DNA of 64,000 nt from CAZTDD01 sp964612675 (GCA_964612675.1 CAZTDD010000001.1:62001-126000), one strand, 5' to 3'; shown: positions 8,911 to 18,300, counted from the first letter of the stretch. Made by a program: numbers and translations. Notes: a model not told the origin generated them from the letters alone.

Positions 8911-9489
8911 TCACTTACGGACAAAGGGATACTTATCCTCCCACGGAGCATGTAAAGGCGTGCACAGCGTACCGTGGCTGACCAGCCCGTTGGTCATGTC
9001 ATAGGGGAGAGTTCTTTCGAATTCACGATCCATATCCGGACCGACCGACCGGCAGAAAAAAGCGGAGTTCTTGTTCTGTTGAGCATATCGCAGGGCGGCT
9101 GGATCCCCGGTGCTGTAAAACTCGGCCATCATCTGGTAGCCGGGTTCTTGATGATACTGTCCCTTATACCAGCCCAAGGTGGCTGAATCGGTGACGCCTT
9201 CCTGTTGAAACGGATCGTAAATCGAGGTGGTCAGGTAGGCGATCGGGGTCGTCACAAATCGGTGCTGCGCTGGATCGCCGTCGAGATGCGGAGGCCACGA
9301 CTGATTGTCCATTTTGTACATGAGATACGCCTCATTGACCGCTTTTTCTTCCGCGTAGACTTTTGCAATAGTGGCTTTCAAACGCGCGTTTAGAAAGTTC
9401 GGTACCGCGATAGCCGCAAGAATTCCGATGATCGCCACCACGATCAGAAGTTCAATCAAGGTGAAGCCGTCTTTTCGGAGACTCGCCAT
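8911..9489 (-). CDS. Type IV pilin-like / pseudopilin protein
   Basis: 192 residues, with GGAGG seven bases before the ATG. The leader MASLRKDG is followed by FTLIELLIVVAIIGILAAIA, a textbook class III signal with prepilin peptidase cleavage between G and F and Glu at mature position 5. The remainder (VPNFLNARLKATIAKVYAEEKAVNEAYLMY...) is the GspG-like helix followed by a periplasmic domain with TTPIAYLTTSIYDPFQ. Found upstream of, and on the same strand as, the PilB-like fusion, so the two may be co-transcribed. Two paralogues with nearly identical N-termini lie at 48016 and 49888. No full pilus or type II secretion operon is in the window. Confidence 0.88.
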   Translation of the reverse strand: MASLRKDGFTLIELLIVVAIIGILAAIAVPNFLNARLKATIAKVYAEEKAVNEAYLMYKMDNQSWPPHLDGDPAQHRFVTTPIAYLTTSIYDPFQQEGVTDSATLGWYKGQYHQEPGYQMMAEFYSTGDPAALRYAQQNKNSAFFCRSVGPDMDREFERTLPYDMTNGLVSHGTLCTPLHAPWEDKYPFVRK

Positions 9490-9652
9490 TGTCCACCTCC
9501 GCGCCTTTCTCTTCGAATCGAAACCGTCCGAATCGGATAGGTTATTGGCAACTGATAGACAATTGTGAGTGAAACTCTCACGCCCTATCGAATACTCTCA
9601 ACAAGACGTTCACGACGATTGCTGACGGCAGGAAATCAACCCATACACGGAT

Positions 9653-10348
9653 CTAGAGAGGTTCGACCTTATAGATCACCCAACGCCCATCTTCAATGTG
9701 AAGACGATACAAATCCTTTTCAACACTCTCCGGCTGGTTGCCCGATTTGACAACCTTCGTACAGCGGACTTCGGCTTCCGTCCCGCTGACATCCACTCCG
9801 AGCAGCTCGCCTATCTCCTGCTTCATTCCGCCTCGGGCCAATTCCTGGCGATAGACAATCTGGCGGCGATTGATGTAGTCCTCGCGCGACATATTGATAA
9901 ACGACTTACTGAAACAGTCGTACTCCGCCCCGAATTTCTGCTGATTCCAACAATCGAGATACCGCTTCACGACTTCCTCGGGGCCGTAGCCGACGGTATG
10001 GGTCACCCTGTGGACTGTGGGTTCCTCCTCGTCTTCGAGGATACCGTCTCCCTCCAGCCCCTCTTTCTTGCGCAGTTCCCGCAGCACTTGATCCAGGGGT
10101 TTGTCGCTACCGGCCACTTTCCGAAGAGCTTTGAGTCTCTGGGCCTCATTCGTTAAACGCTCGACCAACTGCTGAATGACACCACGCTGATCCGGATCGA
10201 GAACATGCCCACCGGCTTTCAACAGCTTCTCCAATGCACGCCGTTGCTCGTCCGGGAGAACTTTTACCTTTTTCGACTTGTTCTCTTCAATCTGGTATCG
10301 TGGTTGATCTTCAACAGAAGATTCACGGTTTTTGGCTTGCTGTTCCAT
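9653..10348 (-). CDS. Hypothetical protein with charged N-terminus and NTF2-like C-terminal domain
   Basis: 231 residues, with GGAG six bases before the ATG. The first ~110 residues are hydrophilic and helix-rich (DEQRRALEKLLKAGG, LVERLTNEAQRLKALRK), likely coiled coil. The last ~110 (EEVVKRYLDCWNQQKFGAEYDCFSKSF ... DLYRLHIEDGRWVIYKVEPL) look like an NTF2-like/DUF4878-type fold, inferred from pattern only. No signal peptide or membrane segment is visible, so it should be cytoplasmic. It is divergent from the exported protein at 10437 and upstream of the pilin-like and PilB-like genes on the same strand. Function unknown. Confidence 0.68.
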   Translation of the reverse strand: MEQQAKNRESSVEDQPRYQIEENKSKKVKVLPDEQRRALEKLLKAGGHVLDPDQRGVIQQLVERLTNEAQRLKALRKVAGSDKPLDQVLRELRKKEGLEGDGILEDEEEPTVHRVTHTVGYGPEEVVKRYLDCWNQQKFGAEYDCFSKSFINMSREDYINRRQIVYRQELARGGMKQEIGELLGVDVSGTEAEVRCTKVVKSGNQPESVEKDLYRLHIEDGRWVIYKVEPL

Positions 10349-10436
10349 CTGTTCTCCGAAAAAAGATCACATCTTTATATATACATCCGATACACTGTAG
10401 AGTAAACACCGTAACAAAAATAAGACACTATCGCAG

Positions 10437-11138
10437 ATGAGGTCAACCGTCAAACCTATTCCCATTTTCGCCTCATACCTCGTTCGGGCGTGCGGACCAG
10501 GCACGGCGCTCCTTCTGAGCCACCTGCTTCTTATACTGACAGTCTCTGTCGCCGACGCACAGGAACCCCCGCTCGACACCATTATAACCATCCAAGGCCA
10601 ACAGGTCCGGTGCAGGGTCCTTCGAATGAGTAATGGAATGTTCATCGCCCGCATCGGTAAAGGTGTACTCAGTTTTCCTCTCTCCGAGGTAAAAGCAGTC
10701 TATATAGAAGGTAAGAATCCATATGGAGAAGTCGAGGTCTCCTCGGCTACCAGTTCCGTACAAATGACTCTAAACAACCGGCCTGTGGACGTCGTAGCAC
10801 TTTCGCCACTGAGGATACTTGACGTGAGTTCAGAGACTATAGTCAGACGACCGGGAGGGCGAACCTATGAACGCAAGGAGTACATTCGGGGATACCTGAG
10901 CCATCGATTTGACCAACCTCTTCGTGAACTCAGGGTGTCTTTCTCATTTCAAAATGAAAAAGGGTTCCATCTTGGCGACCAGGATGAAAGCTATTTTGTC
11001 GTCTCAGAGGGTCAGATTCTCCCATTCGTTCTGGATCTTACACAGCCGTTCGGGCAATCGCAGATCGCAAGAATCGTCGTGTCCGTCATCTCTTTCCAGT
11101 CGCGATTTCAGAGACAACTCAATTACCAGGGACGATAA
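10437..11138 (+). CDS. Exported protein of unknown function
   Basis: 233 residues. The N-terminus carries a long hydrophobic segment (GTALLLSHLLLILTVSVADA) with a plausible signal peptidase site after ADA, so it is likely periplasmic or surface exposed. The start of the mature protein (IITIQGQQVRCRVLRMSNGMFIARIGKGVLSFPLSEVKAVYIE) resembles the short beta-barrel 'nucleotide-like' module also seen after the signal of the PilB-like fusion (FHLKNGKRLLGEVVEE...VTLRRDDIERV). This is a shape similarity only. No known family was recognised for the rest. Divergently transcribed from the gene at 9653 across an 88-base AT-rich gap likely to hold both promoters. Confidence 0.6.
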   Translation: MRSTVKPIPIFASYLVRACGPGTALLLSHLLLILTVSVADAQEPPLDTIITIQGQQVRCRVLRMSNGMFIARIGKGVLSFPLSEVKAVYIEGKNPYGEVEVSSATSSVQMTLNNRPVDVVALSPLRILDVSSETIVRRPGGRTYERKEYIRGYLSHRFDQPLRELRVSFSFQNEKGFHLGDQDESYFVVSEGQILPFVLDLTQPFGQSQIARIVVSVISFQSRFQRQLNYQGR

Positions 11139-11174
11139 CCTCAAGGAAAGTCGCAGAATACCGCGCCTCGAAGA

Positions 11175-12143
11175 CTATGTATTCAGCCGTGCTTGCGCCT
11201 CCGCGATCACATCGTCCAAAACCCGCTCCAGCGGACCGGGTACATCCGCTCCCGCCGCCCGGACGTGACCACCGCCTCCGAAATGACGTGCCGACGCCGC
11301 CACATCCGCCTCCCCCCGCGACCGCCAGCTGATACGAATTCGGTTGTTCTCTAATTCTCGCAAAAACAACGCGATATGGGTGCCTTCCAAAGAACGGGCA
11401 TATTCCACCAGATCTTCATCGTCCCCCCGCTGCGCCTGAGCCTGTTCATACATCGAACGGGTAGCATATAGATACGTGACCCGGCCATCCTCCGTTTGGG
11501 CCAATGTCGCCAAAACAAGAGATGTCAGTTTCAACCGAGAGAAAGACACGGATCCATACACGATTTCATAGATCTCGGCGGGATTCACCCCGGCGCTCAA
11601 ACATTCAGCAGCCACCTCGTGGGCCTCCCTGTTTGTATTCGCTAAGTGAAAAGACATCGTGTCGGTCAGAAGTCCGGTATAAATCGCCTTTGCCACCGGC
11701 AAACTCATGGGGTGATTCAACTGTCTCAGAAGGCGATAGACCAAGACAGTGGTCGCGCTGGATTTCGTGTCCCTCATTTCCAAGTCCGTCAACGACCCCG
11801 TGCGGGGATGATGGTCCAGACAGATCTTCTTGGCGGGATGCTTCGCCAAACGTTCCCACGCGTCTCCCGTCCGCGTCCAGTCCGGTAAATCCAGAGCGCA
11901 GATCACCCGGACATCCTCCAAATCGATAGAATCGTCCAGTTTCTCCAGTTCATCGGGACGATACAGAAAAGAGAATTCCGAAGGCGGATCGTCGCTCAAG
12001 ACCCACCGTGACGTTTTGCCCAACTCCTCTAAAATACGCCGAAGAGCCAGTGACGAGCAGATCGCGTCCCCGTCCGGACGAACGTGACTTGTCAACAAAA
12101 AATGATCTTCCTCTCGGATGATTTGAGCAATCTGTTCCGACAT
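11175..12143 (-). CDS. nrnA: DHH-family bifunctional oligoribonuclease/PAP phosphatase (NrnA-like)
   Basis: 322 residues from ATG 12143; a GTG 12 bases upstream is possible, but its ribosome binding site would be too close. Metal-binding motifs of the DHH phosphoesterases occur in order: TSHVRPDGDAICSSLAL (~19-35), CALDLPDWTRTG (~78), and CLDHHPR (~107). The DHHA1 domain ends with GGGGHVRAAGADV (~286). The length and the HVRPDGDA variant fit NrnA, which degrades 2-5 nt RNA fragments and hydrolyses 3'-phosphoadenosine 5'-phosphate in the cytoplasm. It is often next to rbfA or truB in other genomes, which is not the case here. The family is certain; the precise substrate is inferred. Confidence 0.88.
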   Translation of the reverse strand: MSEQIAQIIREEDHFLLTSHVRPDGDAICSSLALRRILEELGKTSRWVLSDDPPSEFSFLYRPDELEKLDDSIDLEDVRVICALDLPDWTRTGDAWERLAKHPAKKICLDHHPRTGSLTDLEMRDTKSSATTVLVYRLLRQLNHPMSLPVAKAIYTGLLTDTMSFHLANTNREAHEVAAECLSAGVNPAEIYEIVYGSVSFSRLKLTSLVLATLAQTEDGRVTYLYATRSMYEQAQAQRGDDEDLVEYARSLEGTHIALFLRELENNRIRISWRSRGEADVAASARHFGGGGHVRAAGADVPGPLERVLDDVIAEAQARLNT

Positions 12144-12298
12144 GCCTTCTTTCACTCCTATTCCAGGTGCCCAATTTTGGGGAAACAGTTACTATACGGA
12201 CCATGGGAACTGTCAGGAAGTGCCGTTGTCCGCGCTGATCCTGTTACAAATGGGCTTCTCGACGGCAATCGTCCCGTCGGCATGAGGTACATCGGTTG

Positions 12299-13732
12299 AT
12301 GCGGTATGGAACTCGACAAGAATATCTGGCGCTGGGCGCATGCCTGTTGTCGCTCTATTTGCTGTTCCTCCCCGCCAATCCGTTAACTTCTCCTGACGAG
12401 GAGATTCTCCTGAGGACAGCGGTCTCGTTGATCCATGGCAACCGCGGGGCGGTACCGCCTCTCCCGATGGGATTTGCGACAAAAACCGGCACAGACGGCC
12501 GTGAATATGCACAATATGGTTTGGGCCTCCCTGCAGCCGCCGGCCCCTTCCTCGCAGCAGTTCTCGTATCACAGGGACGTCTCGGAGATGGGTTTCAGGT
12601 CGTCGCTTACCGCCCGTTTCGGCTATCCGCGGCCATTTTCAACCTGCTCGTGACCGTATGTACCGTTCTACTCGTTCGGCTGTTGCTCATGCGACTCGGT
12701 CTGTCGCGGCAAGCAAGCCTCGCGGGTGCGCTTATGTACGGTGTTGTCACCGTCGCGTGGCCCCACGGCCGGACCTTTTTCACGGAGCCTCTCGCTGCGC
12801 TCTGCATCCTTGGCGCTGTCGCACTCTTGACCCAAGATAAAGCCGACCGTCCAGCCGTGCTGCTCTGCGCCGGTCTCCTCTATGGCTGGGCAATATTGAC
12901 CCGTCTCGACAGCCTAATGGCCGGTCCGGGCATCGCCTGGTCGCTGGCCTACAAAGCGACCCGTCCGGCGGATTTCTTGCGGAGGTCTCTTCTAGTCGGA
13001 ATACCGGTTGCCCTCATTCTGGCTGGAATAGCCGGATACAACGCGTATCGTTTCGGGGGTGTTGTGAGTACCGGTTACGAGGACCAGACAGAAGGTGTGC
13101 GTTTCTCGACTCCTCTTCTGGTCGGTCTTCACGGCAATCTGCTTACACCGGGTAGAAGTCTCTTTGTGTACTCGCCGATTCTGATCCTGGCTGTGCCCGG
13201 TATTGTCACCCTCTGGCGAACCCACAGGGCTTTCGCCATCGCCGCAGGCCTCGTTGTTGCGGGATATCTGGGAGCCATGAGCAAATGGCAGAACTGGGCC
13301 GGAGGATCGGACTGGGGGCCCCGCCACATCTTTCAGATTACACCCTGGCTGGCTGTCGCGGCATCACTGTGGTTCTTCAGCCAGGCGCGGCGAGGACGAT
13401 GGATATGGCTTCTCTTGGCCCTTTCGCTGGCTGTGCAGATCCTCGGGCTCCTCACAGACCCTGTACAGGTAATCCGGGAGGCGAACCTGGATTACAATGT
13501 CATCGGCAAACAAATGTCGGTCTATCATCCCCAGCGATGCACTCCGGTGCTTCATACTCAGTGGCTGGGCACAAACGCTCCCAATTTGCTCCTTGTCGAC
13601 CTAATGAGAGAAGAGCCCATTTCGAGCCTGTTGTTTCTCATACCCCTATGTACCCTTGGAATGTGTGCCCGGTTTCTGTTTCTATGTTTGCGGACAAACG
13701 AACATGTTGAACGAACCATCTCCACAGAATAA
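12299..13732 (+). CDS. Polytopic membrane protein, GT-C/PMT-like
   Basis: About 477 residues with roughly ten hydrophobic segments, starting LALGACLLSLYLLFLPA. The first loop contains SPDEEILLRTAVSLIHGNRG, resembling the acidic loop (D-E) of dolichyl- or undecaprenyl-phosphate mannosyltransferase-type GT-C enzymes, and the second loop continues with YGLGLPAAAGPF. GT-C enzymes transfer sugars from lipid carriers on the outer face of the inner membrane. A TTG three bases upstream of the ATG is an alternative start; GAGG lies 11 bases before the ATG. The 3' end overlaps the pyrK start by 29 bases, suggesting read-through transcription. The catalytic assignment is tentative. Confidence 0.72.
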   Translation: MRYGTRQEYLALGACLLSLYLLFLPANPLTSPDEEILLRTAVSLIHGNRGAVPPLPMGFATKTGTDGREYAQYGLGLPAAAGPFLAAVLVSQGRLGDGFQVVAYRPFRLSAAIFNLLVTVCTVLLVRLLLMRLGLSRQASLAGALMYGVVTVAWPHGRTFFTEPLAALCILGAVALLTQDKADRPAVLLCAGLLYGWAILTRLDSLMAGPGIAWSLAYKATRPADFLRRSLLVGIPVALILAGIAGYNAYRFGGVVSTGYEDQTEGVRFSTPLLVGLHGNLLTPGRSLFVYSPILILAVPGIVTLWRTHRAFAIAAGLVVAGYLGAMSKWQNWAGGSDWGPRHIFQITPWLAVAASLWFFSQARRGRWIWLLLALSLAVQILGLLTDPVQVIREANLDYNVIGKQMSVYHPQRCTPVLHTQWLGTNAPNLLLVDLMREEPISSLLFLIPLCTLGMCARFLFLCLRTNEHVERTISTE

Positions 13733-14630
13733 AGCCTCGATCGAAATCGCACCGATTGTCGCGATGGAAACAGACGGCCGCTTTGTGCGACTGAGTTTTG
13801 AAGCACCGAATGTCGGAAGCCGGGCGTTCCCGGGGCAGTTCTTCGAGGTATCCTCACATGGATGCGATGACCTCGGGAACCCAATCGGGAACGAACTTTC
13901 TCCGTTGCTGAACCGTCCGTTCAGCATTCACAGACAAACGGGGGAAGGATTCTCCATTCTAGTGGAGATCGTCGGGCAGAGTTCCAGCAGACTGGCCGCG
14001 CTTCGGCCCGGGGATCATGTCCGTGTAATCGGCCCTCTGGGACAAGGACTCACAACGATTCCCAAGGACGTGGACCGGCTTGTGTTCGTTGCCGGCGGTA
14101 TCGGAATCGCTCCGTTTATGGCATTCGCTCAGTTCGCGAAAGAAAACAGGATGCCCTGTTGGCTTTACTACGGAGTCAACACCGCCAAAGACCTCGCATT
14201 ACGTGTAAGCGATCAGAGCCCCTTTGGTTGCATATTACTCGACGAATTCACCTCTCTCGGGTGCCGTTGCTCTCTCGCGTCGATGCTCGATGACTCGTTC
14301 TTCGAAGGCACCGTAGTGGATTTGCTTGACCGGGATTACAACGATAGACATGGTCCATTCGAGGACACAGAAGGCCGGGCCTTGCTGATCGGATGCGGTC
14401 CGCAACCGATGGAGCGAGCCCTGGCGGACTGGTCGAAAGAGCACAGACAGGAGACCTACCTGCTGATGGAAGAAATGATGGGCTGTGGATTCGGAATCTG
14501 CCGATCCTGCGTGGTTCCTGGATTCGATATCGACGAAAACGGCGTCAAAGTCAAACGAAATTTGGCGGTTTGCCGGGACGGACCGATGATTCGCGCGGAC
14601 CGCATCGATTGGGAGAAAGACTGGACGTGA
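13704..14630 (+). CDS. pyrK: Dihydroorotate dehydrogenase electron-transfer subunit (PyrK)
   Basis: 308 residues from ATG 13704. The FAD-binding barrel contains PGQFFEVSSHG and LLNRPFSIHR (RPFS binds flavin). The NAD-binding half has FVAGGIGIAPFMAFAQFA and ALLIGCGPQPMERAL. The C-terminal [2Fe-2S] motif is C-x4-C-x2-C-x~20-C, seen as GCGFGICRSCVV and AVCRDGP (~residues 261-290). It passes electrons from PyrD to NAD+ in the class 1B enzyme of pyrimidine synthesis. It overlaps the upstream membrane-protein gene and ends in a GTGA overlap with pyrD, so the two subunits are translationally coupled. The acidic insert around DDSFFEGTVVDLLDRDYNDR is longer than in many homologues. Confidence 0.92.
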   Translation: MLNEPSPQNKASIEIAPIVAMETDGRFVRLSFEAPNVGSRAFPGQFFEVSSHGCDDLGNPIGNELSPLLNRPFSIHRQTGEGFSILVEIVGQSSSRLAALRPGDHVRVIGPLGQGLTTIPKDVDRLVFVAGGIGIAPFMAFAQFAKENRMPCWLYYGVNTAKDLALRVSDQSPFGCILLDEFTSLGCRCSLASMLDDSFFEGTVVDLLDRDYNDRHGPFEDTEGRALLIGCGPQPMERALADWSKEHRQETYLLMEEMMGCGFGICRSCVVPGFDIDENGVKVKRNLAVCRDGPMIRADRIDWEKDWT

Positions 14631-15619
14631 CGAATCAGAACTCAATGTCCCAGATTGATTTTCGTGTACAAGTCGCTGGAATGGATCTGGTCAATCCAAT
14701 CATTCTGGCGTCGGGCACCTGGGGCTATGCCGTAGAGGTGCCGGAGGTTCTCGAACGAATCGACTGGACCCGGCTGGGTGGAGTCGCATTAAAGGGAATT
14801 TTCTACGAATCGCGCCGGGGAAACCCGACCCCGCGTCTCGTCGAAACTCCCGGCGGGCTGCTCAACGCGATAGGGCTCGAAGGTGTCGGCGTGAAGAGCA
14901 TGGTCGACACGATTCTGCCGTCCCTCCATCCCAGACAAACAAAGATCATTGTGAACGTCTGCGGCACGAGTATCGACGAGTATCGGCAAATCGCCGAGGA
15001 ACTCGTGGAGCACGCGTTTGACCTGTTCGATGCGATGGAGGTCAACATTTCGTGTCCGAACCTGGACTGCGGCGGTCTGGAATTCGGCACCGATCCGAAC
15101 GTAGCGGCAGAAGTAACGCGTACTGTACGCGCTGCCGCGAAAGGGAAACCGGTAATTGTCAAGATGGCCCCGCTCGTGGCCAATATCGTCGCGATTGCGC
15201 TGTCGGTAGCGCAGGCTGGTGCGGATGCGCTCTCGCTGGTGAACACCTATCCCGGTATGGCAATCGATCTCGAACGACGCCGTCCGGTTTTGGCAAAGAA
15301 TTTCGGCGGCGTATCGGGACCCGCCATCAAGCCGCTCGCACAGCGCGTCGTCTGCACAGTTCACCGCGCTCTTCGCGAAAAGGGCTTCAAAACGGGGATC
15401 ATCGGCATGGGAGGCATAAGCACCGGACGAGATGCCCTCGAATACATGATCGCGGGAGCTGATGCAATCTCGCTCGGGACCGTCAATTTCACCAACCCCC
15501 TTGCGTATGAGACTGTCTTGAGCCAGATGGAAGCGCTCATGCGGACACGATTCGCAGAAACATCGGATGAAGGCGACCTCTCCATCCAATCATGGACCGG
15601 GAAACTCGAGATCAACTGA
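14627..15619 (+). CDS. pyrD: Dihydroorotate dehydrogenase catalytic subunit, class 1B (PyrD)
   Basis: 330 residues. The GTG start at 14627 overlaps the pyrK stop (GTGA) and has GGAGA 11 bases upstream; an ATG at 14645 lacks a ribosome binding site. Family landmarks: LVNPIILASGTWGY near the N-terminus, GGLLNAIGLEGVGV, the catalytic-cysteine segment EVNISCPNLDCGG, KMAPLVANI, and SLVNTYPGMAIDL. FMN-phosphate contacts are in GIIGMGGIS and GADAISLGT. Cys in NISCPN and the adjacent PyrK mark it as the NAD-dependent class 1B form, which oxidises dihydroorotate to orotate in the cytoplasm. No other pyr genes are adjacent. Confidence 0.95.
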   Translation: MTNQNSMSQIDFRVQVAGMDLVNPIILASGTWGYAVEVPEVLERIDWTRLGGVALKGIFYESRRGNPTPRLVETPGGLLNAIGLEGVGVKSMVDTILPSLHPRQTKIIVNVCGTSIDEYRQIAEELVEHAFDLFDAMEVNISCPNLDCGGLEFGTDPNVAAEVTRTVRAAAKGKPVIVKMAPLVANIVAIALSVAQAGADALSLVNTYPGMAIDLERRRPVLAKNFGGVSGPAIKPLAQRVVCTVHRALREKGFKTGIIGMGGISTGRDALEYMIAGADAISLGTVNFTNPLAYETVLSQMEALMRTRFAETSDEGDLSIQSWTGKLEIN

Positions 15620-15650
15620 TAGGTAAGACCGACCGGCCCTATAACAGGCT

Positions 15651-15682
15651 GAAGGCGCCGACCCTCATGGTCCGACGCCTTC
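15651..15682 (+). terminator. Stable hairpin downstream of pyrD (possible terminator)
   Basis: GAAGGCG (15651-15657) pairs with CGCCTTC (15676-15682), with an inner GACC/GGTC stem around the loop CTCAT. It lies 30 bases past the pyrD stop. There is no T-run after it, so it may be a transcript-stabilising or Rho-assisted end rather than a classic intrinsic terminator. Confidence 0.45.
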
Positions 15683-15800
15683 TATGGCAAATCCCTGCCT
15701 TTAGCCTGGTGCGAGAAGACCGGCGTCCTCATCCCGGATACCGGTCATGAACATCTAGCTTAGTAGCGGACAGGTAATTTGGTTTTGAACTCCATACGAC

Positions 15801-15986
15801 TCATACAACCGCCGATACAGCGCCCTTTGATCTTTCATAGAGCTGGATCTGCTGAAGAACCAACTCGGCGCATGCCGGACAATAGGTGTGCGTAACGGTC
15901 TGCTCCTGCAACAGTGTGTGAGAAGAAGGCTCTTTCCACCTCTCCCCTTGTTTCACTTTTCGACATTGACAACATTGAACAATCAT
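15801..15986 (-). CDS. Small stand-alone zinc-ribbon protein
   Basis: 61 residues. The ATG at 15986 has GGAGG eight bases upstream, better placed than an in-frame GTG 15 bases earlier. Two CxxC knuckles are visible: C5-x2-C8 in CCQCRKVKQGERW and C36-x2-C39 in YCPACAELVL. The pattern 'CxxCK-K-...-W ... CPxCA' closely resembles the zinc-binding tail found at the ends of many bacterial sensor kinases and response regulators (C-x-x-CKKIRD...HGICP-x-C), here existing alone. Cytoplasmic; function unknown. Convergent with pyrD. Confidence 0.66.
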   Translation of the reverse strand: MIVQCCQCRKVKQGERWKEPSSHTLLQEQTVTHTYCPACAELVLQQIQLYERSKGAVSAVV

Positions 15987-16367
15987 GATCTTTGCCTCCA
16001 CGACAGTTATCGTCAGGAGGCGTCAAAACTGAAGAGGTGGAGAACTGATTCTTATGAGGACCGTACTCTCAATAATTCAGCAGCTGGAAATGGGATGTCC
16101 GGCACTCAATGCGGTCTCGACAACCTCCCCGCTTACCGGGACGTCGTCCTTGGCCGAGCTCCAAACCGGCCCTACAATTCTTGGTGTTTGTCTCGAAATG
16201 ATGTACGTTTCTAGAACGGTTTTCAAAACCCATGTGCCTGACAACGTGAAGAAGGATTGAGGAATCCGGTGTGTCCGGGCTTCCTTACGCTTCGTGCATC
16301 GGTTGGGTTTTGAACACAAATCTGAAGGTTGAAAAGAAAGTTTCGTATTGGATCGAGGAAGGAAACT
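15987..16367. other. Gene-poor region upstream of aspS
   Basis: About 380 bases between the small zinc-ribbon gene and aspS. A 68-codon plus-strand frame (16054-16260) has a weak GGTGGAG upstream but resembles nothing and has no family features, so it is not called. The stretch just before aspS carries a clear GAGGAAGG ribosome binding site. Confidence 0.5.
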
Positions 16368-18182
16368 ATGAGCGTAGCCGAAGCGAAACAAGGAGAACCG
16401 AACCATCCTTTTCGAACGCACACCTGCGGAGAACTTCGGATGGAACATCAAACACAGGAAGTCCGAATCGCCGGGTGGGTCCATCGGAAACGTGACCACG
16501 GACAGTTGATTTTCATCGATTTGCGTGATCATTACGGAATCGCCCAAGTCGTTTTTCATTATGACCGGAATAAAGACAACTTCGACCTCGCGCAGAATGT
16601 CCGCAACGAAAGTGTAATCAGCGTTCGGGGCACTGTGATGGCCCGCAGCGACGAGACAGTGAATAAAGCGCTGCCGACAGGCGAAGTGGAAGTGTGGGTG
16701 GAAACGATAACCGTGGAATCCTTTGCGGAACCGATCCCCTTCTCCATTGCCGACGAAGAAAAGATCAACGAAGAACTCCGCCTGAAATGGCGGTTCCTGG
16801 ATCTTCGCCGAGAGCATTTGCACCGGAACATCGTTTATCGGGACAAGATTATTCGTTTCATTCGCGACTACATGCACAAACGGGATTTTGTCGAGATCCA
16901 AACCCCGGTGCTGGCAAACAGCTCACCGGAAGGGGCGCGCGACTTCCTCGTGCCGAGCCGCCTGAATCCCGGGAAATTCTATGCGCTACCCCAGGCGCCT
17001 CAGCAGTTCAAGCAACTCCTGATGGTCTCCGGATTCGATCGCTACTTCCAAATCGCGCCCTGCTTCCGCGACGAAGATGCACGGGCCGACCGGTCGCCCG
17101 GCGAGTTCTATCAGCTGGATCTGGAGATGTCGTTCTGTACCCAGGAAGACGTTTTTGACGTTGTCGAGGGCTTGTTTACCGAAATGACCGCCGCCGTGAG
17201 CGATAAGAAACTCATGAAGAGCCCGTTTCCCCGCTTCCCCTATCGAGAAGCAATGGACCGCTTTGGATCGGACAAGCCGGATATCCGTTTTGACATGGAT
17301 ATCGTGGATGTCACCGAGATCTTCCGCGAGAGCCAGCTCCGCATCTTCTCTCAGACGGCACAGAGTGGAGGTTCGATCAAAGCCATTCGGTTGCCGGGCG
17401 GCGTTCGGGAGAGTCGCTCCTGGTATGACGGTATGGAAGATTTCGCTCGAAAGCGAGGAGCAAAAGGACTCGCTTATTTGCTGTTCCGGGGTGACCGTGT
17501 CGACGGTCCCATCGTTAAGTTCCTATCGGATCGCGAGAAGAAAGACCTGATTGAGCGCTTAGGCGTTCGCAGCGGCGATTCGGTCTTTTTCAGCGCGGGA
17601 AAGTGGCAGGAGACATGCGAACTGATGGGCGAGGTACGCCGAGAACTTGCGCAGTACCGAAATATGATCCCGGACGATTGCCTGGCATTCTGTTGGGTCA
17701 CAGATTTCCCGATGTACGAGTACAATGAGGAAGAGAAGAAGATCGACTTCTCTCACAATCCTTTCTCGATGCCTCAGGGCGGTATGGAGGCGCTCGAAAC
17801 GAAGGATCCCCTGAACGTCTACGCATTTCAGTACGACATCGTTTGCAATGGTGTCGAACTCTCGTCGGGAGCGATCAGGAACCATCGTCCCGACATTATG
17901 TATAAGGCATTCGCCATTGCCGGATACAGCAAGGAAGACGTGGATGAAAAATTTGGGCATATGATAAGGGCCTTCTCGTATGGCGCACCGCCCCACGGAG
18001 GTATCGCTCCGGGAGTCGACCGGATCGTGATGATTTATGCTGAAGAGCAGAACCTCCGCGAAATCATGGCCTTTCCAAAGAATCAGCGGGCACAGGACCC
18101 CTGTTCTGGAGCGCCGAGCGAAGTGAGCCAACGGCAATTAGACGAGTTGTTCATCAAACTTGATTTGCCGGAGGAGGAATAG
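16368..18182 (+). CDS. aspS: Aspartyl-tRNA synthetase
   Basis: 604 residues from ATG 16368, preceded by GAGGAAGG. The N-terminal OB-fold anticodon-binding domain has VRIAGWVHRKRDHGQLIFIDLRDHYG. The class II core has motif 2 (FRDEDARADRSPGEFYQLDLEMSF region) and motif 3 (PPHGGIAPGVDRIVMI). Between them is the GAD insertion domain typical of bacterial AspRS, so the length fits the bacterial type. Charges tRNA-Asp (possibly also tRNA-Asn in organisms lacking AsnRS; not decidable here). Curiously, the frame stays open for 48 more codons after the TAG stop, with a very charged composition (see findings). Confidence 0.97.
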   Translation: MSVAEAKQGEPNHPFRTHTCGELRMEHQTQEVRIAGWVHRKRDHGQLIFIDLRDHYGIAQVVFHYDRNKDNFDLAQNVRNESVISVRGTVMARSDETVNKALPTGEVEVWVETITVESFAEPIPFSIADEEKINEELRLKWRFLDLRREHLHRNIVYRDKIIRFIRDYMHKRDFVEIQTPVLANSSPEGARDFLVPSRLNPGKFYALPQAPQQFKQLLMVSGFDRYFQIAPCFRDEDARADRSPGEFYQLDLEMSFCTQEDVFDVVEGLFTEMTAAVSDKKLMKSPFPRFPYREAMDRFGSDKPDIRFDMDIVDVTEIFRESQLRIFSQTAQSGGSIKAIRLPGGVRESRSWYDGMEDFARKRGAKGLAYLLFRGDRVDGPIVKFLSDREKKDLIERLGVRSGDSVFFSAGKWQETCELMGEVRRELAQYRNMIPDDCLAFCWVTDFPMYEYNEEEKKIDFSHNPFSMPQGGMEALETKDPLNVYAFQYDIVCNGVELSSGAIRNHRPDIMYKAFAIAGYSKEDVDEKFGHMIRAFSYGAPPHGGIAPGVDRIVMIYAEEQNLREIMAFPKNQRAQDPCSGAPSEVSQRQLDELFIKLDLPEEE

Positions 18183-18300
18183 AGGCAACAGATTGAGCAA
18201 GAGAGAACCGAAAGATGGGAAAAGCCAGAGGCAAAAGAAGACCAAAAGGAACCAGACGAACAGGAACCAAAGGTCAGAAGTACGAGTATTCGAGATAAGA

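Noticed and set aside
16054..16260. 68-codon frame upstream of aspS
   Set aside because: Weak start signal and no recognisable motif; possible but not supported.
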